5,624 nucleotides of DNA from a bacterium (lineage in GTDB: Bacteria; Zixibacteria; MSB-5A5; GN15; FEB-12): positions 1 through 5,624 of the forward strand of contig DAOUUR010000181.1 of the NCBI GenBank assembly GCA_030668045.1. The letters run 5' to 3'. How positions within the stretch are numbered: the first letter of the stretch is position 1; each line of letters starts with the position of its first letter. The notes under the pieces are model-generated. The model saw only the letters and a list, made by a program, of their open reading frames with translations, did not search any database and was not told the origin of the DNA. Positions 1-5,624 of this stretch are shown in pieces. A program made the translations under genes and the position numbers.

Positions 1-585
1 CGAAGCTTCCGAGAGCTGGTCTATCTTCCCCAGATCAGTACGATCAACATCACCCTCCAGCGCCACATCACCGATCTGGACAACATGGGAGACAAACTCG
101 GCCTTAAAGTATTGCATAAGCTGACGGGCGCAACTACCTACTGTTACGCGTATTGCCGTTTCTCTGGCCGAAGCACGCTCCAGGACATTTCGGAGATCGT
201 GATGGTCCCATTTGATCCCACCGGGCAGGTCGGCATGGCCAGGTCTCGGCGTCGTTTTGTCGTGGGCGAGGCTTTTTTCGGCGGGAGTCAACTCCTCCGG
301 TATCGGTTTTTCCGGATCCATAATCTTCGCCCAGTTCGGCCAATCGTCGTTGGCGATAACCAGTGTGATCGGCCCCCCGAGAGTGCATCCGTTCCGAACC
401 CCCGAGACAATCTCCACCTGATCTTTTTCAATTTTCATCCGACCACCACGACCGTAACCTTTCTGTCGGCGCGCCAGTTGATAGTTGATAGCTTCGAAGT
501 CAATCTCGAAACCGGCCGGGAAACCATCGACAATAGCGGTTAGCTGCCGGCCGTGCGATTCACCAGAGGTAAGATATCTAAGCAT
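1..585 (-). CDS. aroC: Chorismate synthase, N-terminal 195 residues (cut by left edge)
   Basis: Chorismate synthase makes chorismate from 5-enolpyruvylshikimate 3-phosphate in the last shikimate-pathway step, using reduced FMN in the cytoplasm. The reading frame is open from the ATG at 585-583 to the window edge. The protein starts MLRYLTSGESHG, the canonical family N terminus. H11 of GESH and H117 of RPGHAD match the two conserved active-site histidines. Also present are the GYGRGGRMKIEKD block (residues 43-55), a DWPNW segment near residue 80, and ERASARETA (136-144). The family is usually about 360-390 residues, so roughly half is missing beyond the edge; there is no internal frameshift or stop. 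The start is fixed by the family N terminus although no Shine-Dalgarno is visible. It lies 42 bases after the HDOD gene and is functionally unrelated to it, so it may be co-transcribed or use the putative promoter in the gap. Confidence 0.96.
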   Translation of the reverse strand, partial: MLRYLTSGESHGRQLTAIVDGFPAGFEIDFEAINYQLARRQKGYGRGGRMKIEKDQVEIVSGVRNGCTLGGPITLVIANDDWPNWAKIMDPEKPIPEELTPAEKSLAHDKTTPRPGHADLPGGIKWDHHDLRNVLERASARETAIRVTVGSCARQLMQYFKAEFVSHVVQIGDVALEGDVDRTDLGKIDQLSEAS

Positions 586-590
586 AGTGT

Positions 591-619
591 AATTTACGAC
601 AATCGGGGATGACAGTCAA
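591..619 (-). promoter_or_regulatory. Putative sigma-70-type promoter directly upstream of aroC
   Basis: Read on the minus strand, the gap before aroC contains TTGACT (619-614, five of six matches to TTGACA), a 17-base spacer, and TAAATT (596-591, four of six, keeping the most conserved T, A and final T). The -10 element ends only five bases before the aroC ATG. Transcription would therefore begin at or within a few bases of the start codon, giving a leaderless or nearly leaderless mRNA. This fits the absence of a Shine-Dalgarno sequence. The -35 hexamer overlaps a small palindrome, TGAC-T-GTCA. Chance matches of this quality occur, so the call is tentative. Confidence 0.35.
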
Positions 620-627
620 CCGGTCAG

Positions 628-1977
628 CTACTCGACGGATTCCGGTATCGGCTCTGAAGGTCCAAGGTTAAAACCGTCGGTTAATTCCTTCATGCGAGCT
701 TCAATCCGCTCATCGATGTCAAGCGCCTTTGATGTATCCAGGAATCGCTTATAATCGATCGGTGAGATAGCTCTCATCTCCTCTATCACAGCTACCGTCT
801 TCCTAACCGCACCATCAATGACGTCAAGGTAAGAGGGCAGTTTGTCCAGCAACTTATCGCTGCTGCCCTTTTCATACAGCATCCGCATCAGTTGCGAACG
901 ACCATAGACAGCCATCGCCGCGTTGTTCAGATAGTGGGAAAGCGTCGCCATCGCGATTGTTTTGGTCTCAAGCGCTCCCCTGCGCCTCTCCTCTTCCAGG
1001 AGGCTCTTGTTCAACTCTTGGCGTTCCTTGAACAGGTTTTCGAGTACAAAGAACGTTTTCCAAATCTCCGTGTTGGCTTCCATAAGCAGACGCTGGACAT
1101 CGCCAACGTCAATGCCAACATGCTCTGCGGCCTCGACCGCTCCGGGAAGCAGCGAGAACGTGATTTCATCGATTTGCTCTTTATCAAGATGCAATTGCGA
1201 GGAGAGACGTCTGATAGCGTCGAGTTGCTGCTCAAGGTCGTGCTCAACTCCAGCGGACCGGCCGCCACCAAGCAGAGCCGCGAGTGTCACGGTCAGTTGG
1301 AGATGAGTTTTGCCTTTCAACTCCAGCGTGTTGTGATGGCCCTGAATCGCTGACGAGACATAGTCCGGAAGCTCCAATATCTGAGCAAGGCAGACCCCCA
1401 CGTCGGTGTGATCGACACCAAAGACCTCCCGTTCGGCGCTGATGAGATCCTGACCCGACGCGCTCAGGCGCGTCACCCGATAGTACTCGCTCGGATGATG
1501 GTGCAGGAAGTAGAGCGTGCCCATGTCCAGCAGCAGACCGGCGATAAATGCCTCCTCGGGCGCCTTCTGACTGGTCATGACGGCAATTTTCTCGGTGGTG
1601 GCAGCCGAGGCCATACATGAGAGGAAGAAATCGCGCGGGTCCACACCGGACTCTGCCACAATCTTGTCGGGATGGAAGATTGACGAGGAGAGCGCGATAC
1701 ACTTGACCGTGGTTGCTCCGAGAATCGATATAGCCTGATTAACGGTTCGAATTCGCACGAATCGATGATAAAATGGCGAGTTGGCTATCCGCAGTATGCG
1801 GGATGTAAGCGAAGGATCCTTGAGGATAATCTTGGCGAGCCGTTCCAGTGAATAGCTCTCCTGACCAACCTCAGCAAGCACCTCGGAGAGCACCTGCGGA
1901 AGAGATAGCAAATCGTTGTTCTGCTTTAGCCGGTCCATCAAGGATAAGGAATCGTAAATTGGCCCTGATCTTTTCAT
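628..1977 (-). CDS. HDOD-domain signalling protein with C-terminal DHp-like (histidine phosphotransfer) hairpin
   Basis: This is a predicted 449-residue cytoplasmic protein; no signal peptide or membrane segment is visible. Residues about 18-215 form an HDOD domain: the N-terminal SLPQVLSEVL helix, the ILKDPSLTSRILRIANSPFY block, the AISILGATTVK block, and the DHTDVGVCLAQILELPDYV and HH segments. HDOD is related to HD phosphohydrolases but usually inactive; here the HD position reads L150-D151, so catalysis is unlikely. After a helical stretch (216-300), a charged, probably coiled-coil region (about 300-345) leads into an H-box-like sequence, S-H348-Y-L-N-N. A second helix (379-404) resembles the back half of a histidine-kinase DHp hairpin. 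The protein ends without an ATPase domain. A role as signalling adaptor or phosphoacceptor is inferred. The ATG at 1977 has no clear Shine-Dalgarno; ATG 1938 (M14) is an alternative and also lacks one. It follows the receiver-bearing gene by 52 bases in the same orientation, suggesting joint function. Confidence 0.9.
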   Translation of the reverse strand: MKRSGPIYDSLSLMDRLKQNNDLLSLPQVLSEVLAEVGQESYSLERLAKIILKDPSLTSRILRIANSPFYHRFVRIRTVNQAISILGATTVKCIALSSSIFHPDKIVAESGVDPRDFFLSCMASAATTEKIAVMTSQKAPEEAFIAGLLLDMGTLYFLHHHPSEYYRVTRLSASGQDLISAEREVFGVDHTDVGVCLAQILELPDYVSSAIQGHHNTLELKGKTHLQLTVTLAALLGGGRSAGVEHDLEQQLDAIRRLSSQLHLDKEQIDEITFSLLPGAVEAAEHVGIDVGDVQRLLMEANTEIWKTFFVLENLFKERQELNKSLLEEERRRGALETKTIAMATLSHYLNNAAMAVYGRSQLMRMLYEKGSSDKLLDKLPSYLDVIDGAVRKTVAVIEEMRAISPIDYKRFLDTSKALDIDERIEARMKELTDGFNLGPSEPIPESVE

Positions 1978-2029
1978 ACTATTATTATCGGTCAGGACAA
2001 CAGAAGATTGAGGAGGTCAGCAGGCGTAC
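1978..2029 (-). other. Intergenic gap between sensor and HDOD genes; no Shine-Dalgarno
   Basis: These 52 bases separate the TAG stop of the sensor gene from the HDOD start. No hairpin followed by a T run is visible, so there is no sign of a terminator and read-through is likely. The last 12 bases before the ATG are AT-rich and include GATAAT six bases upstream of the start. That hexamer is a five-of-six -10 match, but I find no good -35 element 16-18 bases further upstream. It may be a weak promoter or simply an unstructured ribosome entry region. Confidence 0.4.
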
Positions 2030-4960
2030 CTATGAGGTCGATCCCTTGTGCAGAACTGCTCTCATTACATCGGTGAGTTGCTCGATCCGGAATGGCTTGT
2101 ATATAACCTCGTGAATACCGGCCTGATCCAGTTGCGCCTGCTCGATCCCAGCCTCCCACCCGGTGACCAGAATGATTGGCGTCACCGGATGAAGGCGTCT
2201 GATCCGCCGGGCGACTTCCAGTCCGGACATTCCGGGCATAGCCAGATCAGTCAGGATGACATCGAATTCACCTGCTGTTGCCAGTTCAAGACCTTCCTCG
2301 CCAGAGTTGGCCGTCTGAATCTGATATCCCTGCGACTGACACATGGCGACAATCAAGTCAAGGATTACGGTCTGGTCGTCAATCGCCAGGACACGCTTCC
2401 CGGCCGTTTTTTCAGCAACCGAAGTCATCGGTGATCCTTGAAGCGGAAACCGAAATGAGATGTAGGACGGCACCTGGCTGTATCGATCAAAAGCGTACAA
2501 GCTGCCGGTTCCGGTTAGATGTTTCAGGAATGTATCAGCCGGTCTGAAATTGAGAGTCTCTTTGGCATCCGCATACTGCCCAAATCCTGCCACCTGCTCC
2601 ACCGGTGGAAAGTTCTTCAGATGGCGTGAGATATCAAGGAATGCCGAATCCTCAGCGGTATATGTTGACACCGAAATTATTTCGTTCTCCCGGACATTAG
2701 CAGCAAAAGCCGCCACAGCTTCACCTATCAACTGTTGCCCGACAGACGACTCAAGTGCGACCGTTCCGGTGGCGGTAAGGTTGAAGTCGATCTCAAAAGT
2801 ACGCCCCTCCAGCAGATAGAGGTCACCCGATATGCGATACTGCTTCAACGCCTCTTTTGATATTTCATCAAGCCCGCGTTTGTCCGGTCCTCTCTGCGGT
2901 GATGACTCGCTAACGATGCCACCCAGCTTCTCGCGAACAAAACCCGCCGCCATCTCAGCTTCTCTGATGATGCTCTGGACGTGATCGCGGACATCACCGG
3001 AGACATCCTGCCGATCCCTAGCCAGTTCGGCGTTACCGATAACAGCCGAGAGCCGATTGTTCAGCTCGTTGACCGTCCTGGCAAGAATCTGGCGTTCGCC
3101 ACTGTCAACATCGGTTGCGACAGTGCCGCGACTGAGACTGTCGATAGTGGACCGTACCGTATAGAGACCAACGGCGAGCGTCAGGAGACGTTCCCACTCT
3201 GTAGTCTGGCTGTCATTGACTTCGTACATAAGAACAACCAGCACGCCCCTTGCGCCACTCCCCCCGGCAATCGGGCAAACAGCCATGAACGACGGCAGAC
3301 CTTCCTCACCGAAGAGACGATGAAACAGTTCCCGGTTGTCACCTTCGTACGATTGAATCCTGCTGCCGATCTGTTTTCGTCCCCTGAAGAACGACGGCAC
3401 CGACATCTCCCCCGCCTGTCCGATGTCACCCTCTCCCGGTAAGATATCAAAAGCAGACACGATATCTTTGCCTACATGCAATCCGGCCACCGCCTGCAGT
3501 GTACCGTTGGCACCACGACTGAATGTTATCGCTTTTGTTCCTGAGGGCAGGATATCATCGAGATGACCGGCGAGGAAGCCGGGTGAACTTTCAAAGTTGA
3601 GATCGATATCGGGACGCAGCAATTCGAGAATCCTGTTGAAACCGCGTCGCCGCGTGATGCTGAGACGGTTGCTATCGGCCAGGCTGATGACAGCATCGGC
3701 CAGATGGGCTAGAACTTCTACAGCCTTGAGTTCGGTCTCGCTGACACTGAACGGCTCGGATTCTCTTCTCAATATGAGGGCGCTGGTAGTACCTCCGGCC
3801 CGACACGGATAGACCAGAGTCGAAAGAGCCACAAACGAGCGATCTTCCCCGTTAGTTGCCTCCTGATTGACAATAAGAGGGCGTCCGCGGTCGATGGCAT
3901 CGATCAAGGCCGTCCGGTAGTTTTCGGTCGTGTCAACAAGCGGTTCACTGCCACCATAGATGTGGAGCGAGCCGTTGAGTAGTCCTACAAGATGCACCGA
4001 CTGAGCCGATGCCATCCCCAACAGAGAACGACAGAATCCGGTAACCGGATCGGCTGAAGTCAGGGCCGTCGAAGCTGTCAGCATCAGAGAGGTGAGTCCG
4101 GTCAGCTCTTCGGTTCGTTTTTCAGAGTCGGAGCGAACAGCAGCGAGTTCTCTACCGACCCGGGCGGCTTTAAGTTTCTCAGCCAGCCAGTCGGTTACCG
4201 GTGCCATGTATCTTATCTCAGAATTTCCAAAATGTCGCGCACGCTCCGAGATCAGAATGACGCCGCCAACACGGTCCGACCCTGAGATCATCGGCAGTAT
4301 CAGACATGACCGGAATCTCGACCCGAACACTTTGCCGGATCGATCCACAAAGTCAATTCCTCCGGCTATCATCGGTTCACCAGCATCAAGCGCCTGGCTG
4401 ACGATATTGCGCTCAAGAGGATAATACTCCAGGGCCACCGTTTCATCCCGATTCAAACCAACCGATGCGGTCAGTACAAATCGTCGCTGGCTACGGTTGA
4501 TCAAGAAGACCGCCCCGGCTGTTTCTTCCATCGTCGCGACAAGCTCTTTGAGAAAGATGTCGCACAGTTCCAACAGTTGATACGGCTGGCGGGAATACTC
4601 TCGAAGGTTGCTCGACAACGATAGCTTCTGCTCCTGCTGGCGAAGTTCGATCTGACGCGTCTGCCAATAGTCTGAATAGAGAGCCAATCCGACCACAATC
4701 ATCAGGACACCAGCCACCAGGCCAACAAACTGACCGACCTCAAGAAACGGGTAAACTTCCGGCAGGAACCATTCGGGATAGGCGCTCATATTTCTGAGAA
4801 TCTGCCACGCGGTCGCCACCAGAACCATCATGGCCCCCGACAGGAACGCGAACCGACCCGGAATACCGCCCTCAGTAAAAAACCGCAGGCGATAGACAAG
4901 AAAAACAATAACGATCAGAGTCAGCAACGTCAGTAAAACGCCGGACCATATGGCAGCCAT
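2030..4960 (-). CDS. Membrane-anchored multi-GAF hybrid histidine-kinase-like protein with degenerate kinase core and C-terminal receiver
   Basis: This is a 976-residue protein counted from the ATG at 4960-4958. That start has GGAGG seven bases upstream and overlaps the miaB stop (TGATG); the in-frame TTG at 4963 is too close to the GGAGG. Three hydrophobic helices lie near residues 5-25, 36-56 and 76-96, followed by a charged linker. GAF-like modules follow at about 120-265, 290-430 and 440-605; the third is the least certain. The DHp region (about 620-680) reads T-V-N631-E-L-N-N-R-L, so the phosphoacceptor histidine is replaced by asparagine. The ATPase-like region (about 720-840) shows neither an N-box asparagine nor a DxGxG motif and is probably not catalytic. 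The receiver (855-970) is intact: D861-D862, phosphoacceptor D905, T933, K955-P956. It probably senses a ligand or redox cue at the membrane and receives phosphate from another kinase; this is inferred. Confidence 0.9.
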   Translation of the reverse strand: MAAIWSGVLLTLLTLIVIVFLVYRLRFFTEGGIPGRFAFLSGAMMVLVATAWQILRNMSAYPEWFLPEVYPFLEVGQFVGLVAGVLMIVVGLALYSDYWQTRQIELRQQEQKLSLSSNLREYSRQPYQLLELCDIFLKELVATMEETAGAVFLINRSQRRFVLTASVGLNRDETVALEYYPLERNIVSQALDAGEPMIAGGIDFVDRSGKVFGSRFRSCLILPMISGSDRVGGVILISERARHFGNSEIRYMAPVTDWLAEKLKAARVGRELAAVRSDSEKRTEELTGLTSLMLTASTALTSADPVTGFCRSLLGMASAQSVHLVGLLNGSLHIYGGSEPLVDTTENYRTALIDAIDRGRPLIVNQEATNGEDRSFVALSTLVYPCRAGGTTSALILRRESEPFSVSETELKAVEVLAHLADAVISLADSNRLSITRRRGFNRILELLRPDIDLNFESSPGFLAGHLDDILPSGTKAITFSRGANGTLQAVAGLHVGKDIVSAFDILPGEGDIGQAGEMSVPSFFRGRKQIGSRIQSYEGDNRELFHRLFGEEGLPSFMAVCPIAGGSGARGVLVVLMYEVNDSQTTEWERLLTLAVGLYTVRSTIDSLSRGTVATDVDSGERQILARTVNELNNRLSAVIGNAELARDRQDVSGDVRDHVQSIIREAEMAAGFVREKLGGIVSESSPQRGPDKRGLDEISKEALKQYRISGDLYLLEGRTFEIDFNLTATGTVALESSVGQQLIGEAVAAFAANVRENEIISVSTYTAEDSAFLDISRHLKNFPPVEQVAGFGQYADAKETLNFRPADTFLKHLTGTGSLYAFDRYSQVPSYISFRFPLQGSPMTSVAEKTAGKRVLAIDDQTVILDLIVAMCQSQGYQIQTANSGEEGLELATAGEFDVILTDLAMPGMSGLEVARRIRRLHPVTPIILVTGWEAGIEQAQLDQAGIHEVIYKPFRIEQLTDVMRAVLHKGSTS
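2051..2398 (-). other. Receiver (REC) domain of the hybrid protein, catalytic residues intact
   Basis: This is the C-terminal receiver, residues about 855-970. The acidic pair is in AIDDQ (D861, D862), the phosphoacceptor is in ILTDLAMPGMSG (D905, codon 2248-2246), the switch threonine is in LVTGW (T933), and the lysine-proline pair is in IYKPF (K955, P956). Spacing is normal for the CheY-like family. No output domain follows; the protein ends about seven residues after the fold. Phosphorylation competence is therefore expected even though the kinase core upstream looks dead. Confidence 0.92.
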
Positions 4961-5624
4961 CAATTTTCCTCCATTACATGTCCATGTAGCGTGTAGGCAT
5001 CGGCGCTGGAAATACTGACCGACACAATGTCACCTTCCTTAGCGCCCGTCTTGAACAACACAATCTTGTTGCCTTCGGTTCTTCCGCGCATCATCGCAGT
5101 GTCACGTCGTGAAACTCCTTCTACGAGGCAACTAACAACGCGACCAACCTCTCGCTGGTTGCGATCATAACTAATTGCCTGCTGGAGTTCGATCAGTTTC
5201 TGCAACCGTTTGATCTTGATATTTTCGGATACATCATTGACCTGCTTAGCAGCAGCCGTTCCGGGACGAACTGAATAGCGAAACATAAAAGCAGAATCAA
5301 ACTGAACTGTCCTCACCACCTGCAGTGTCTGCTCGTACTCCTCTTCAGTCTCAGTTGGAAAACCAACCATCAGATCGGTAGTCAGCGACACATAGAGCAA
5401 CTTCTCTCTGATCGAGTCAACTATTCCCAGATAGTGCTCGACCGTATACTTTCGCCCCATCGCTTCCAGCACACGACTCGACCCCGACTGCAAAGGCAGA
5501 TGAATATGAGGCATGATACGATCAGAGCCGGCCATAACTTCAAGTAAATGCTTCGAGAGGTCTTTGGGGTGCGATGTCATAAAACGCAGGCGAGCCAGAT
5601 CGGTCTCTCCAACCAATCGCTGCA
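4960..5624 (-). CDS. miaB: tRNA-2-methylthio-N6-dimethylallyladenosine synthase, C-terminal 220 residues (cut by right edge)
   Basis: MiaB is a radical-SAM iron-sulfur enzyme that adds a methylthio group to N6-isopentenyladenosine at position 37 of tRNAs reading UNN codons. The frame is open to the right edge; the N-terminal methylthiotransferase domain and the CxxxCxxC cluster motif lie outside. Visible are the end of the radical-SAM barrel with TSHP (near 5575), HLPLQSGSSRVLEAM (about 5502-5458), STTDLMVGFPTETEEE, and FMFRYSVRPGT (about 5286-5254). A C-terminal TRAM RNA-binding domain follows (about 5160-4963) with the MiaB-like MMRGRTEGNKIVLF stretch. That stretch favours MiaB over the paralogues RimO and MtaB, though a related methylthiotransferase cannot be wholly excluded. 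The usual family length is about 440-470, so half is present. The stop TGA overlaps the next gene's ATG by one base, indicating an operon and probable translational coupling. Confidence 0.93.
   Translation of the reverse strand, partial: QRLVGETDLARLRFMTSHPKDLSKHLLEVMAGSDRIMPHIHLPLQSGSSRVLEAMGRKYTVEHYLGIVDSIREKLLYVSLTTDLMVGFPTETEEEYEQTLQVVRTVQFDSAFMFRYSVRPGTAAAKQVNDVSENIKIKRLQKLIELQQAISYDRNQREVGRVVSCLVEGVSRRDTAMMRGRTEGNKIVLFKTGAKEGDIVSVSISSADAYTLHGHVMEEN
4968..4972 (-). promoter_or_regulatory. Shine-Dalgarno GGAGG that sets the sensor gene start
   Basis: On the minus strand, GGAGG lies inside the last codons of miaB (the Met-Glu-Glu codons). It is followed by seven bases and then the ATG at 4960-4958. 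The spacing is ideal for that ATG and leaves only four bases before the alternative TTG at 4963. This supports the ATG start and suggests ribosomes finishing miaB can re-initiate on the sensor gene. Confidence 0.75.

Noticed and set aside
85..543. 152-codon plus-strand open frame at the left end
   Set aside because: It lies antisense to aroC, whose minus-strand translation matches chorismate synthase motifs throughout. The plus-strand product shows no family features.
586..627. Terminator between the HDOD gene and aroC
   Set aside because: There is no stable GC-rich hairpin followed by a T run; the only inverted repeat is a four-base arm with no T tract.
892..1353. Plus-strand open frame of 153 codons, with a further overlapping frame inside it
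   Set aside because: It is antisense to the helical and DHp-like part of the HDOD gene, has no recognisable domain, and looks like a shadow of a codon-biased gene.
2981..3442. Plus-strand open frame of 153 codons
   Set aside because: It is antisense to the third GAF-like module and DHp region of the sensor gene, whose frame is continuous and domain-consistent.
4961..4963. TTG as start codon of the sensor gene
   Set aside because: GGAGG would be only four bases away, whereas the adjacent ATG at 4960-4958 has the better seven-base spacing and is the stronger codon.
5614..5616. TTG at 5616 as the start of a short 218-residue gene
   Set aside because: The frame stays open to the window edge and the sequence enters mid-way through the radical-SAM barrel of MiaB, so this is an internal leucine codon of a truncated gene.

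Overview
This is a bacterial chromosomal window of moderate GC content. Four protein genes lie head to tail on the minus strand and leave almost no non-coding DNA. In transcription order (right to left) they are: the C-terminal half of a MiaB-type tRNA methylthiotransferase, a large membrane-anchored hybrid histidine-kinase-like protein with a C-terminal receiver domain, an HDOD-domain protein with a histidine-kinase-type dimerization hairpin at its C terminus, and the N-terminal half of chorismate synthase (aroC). Both edge genes are cut by the window. No RNA genes, mobile elements, CRISPR arrays or long repeats were found. The combination of housekeeping genes with HDOD and multi-GAF signalling proteins suggests a free-living Gram-negative-type environmental bacterium, perhaps a deltaproteobacterial or FCB-related candidate phylum. 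That placement is a guess; nothing here fixes the taxonomy.

Layout: miaB runs from the right edge to 4960. Its stop overlaps the ATG of the sensor protein by one base (TGATG), with a GGAGG seven bases upstream, so the two are probably translationally coupled. The sensor protein (2030-4960) has three predicted membrane helices, about three GAF-like modules, a DHp-like and ATPase-like region, and a receiver. After 52 bases comes the HDOD protein (628-1977). After another 42 bases comes aroC (585 to the left edge). The HDOD and aroC genes have no visible Shine-Dalgarno sequence. Each has a -10-like hexamer almost touching the ATG, and the aroC gap also has a -35-like hexamer at 17-base spacing.

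The most interesting part is the central pair. In the sensor protein the H-box histidine is replaced by asparagine (N631 in an N-E-L-N-N setting) and the ATPase region has lost its N and G boxes, yet the C-terminal receiver keeps every catalytic residue. Its neighbour, the HDOD protein, has the reverse arrangement: a DHp-like hairpin with the histidine present (H348 in H-Y-L-N-N) but no ATPase domain. Together they look like a split or eroded phosphorelay: a pseudokinase-receiver beside an HDOD protein that could act as a phosphotransfer or docking partner. The residue losses can be read directly from the sequence. The shared pathway is inference.
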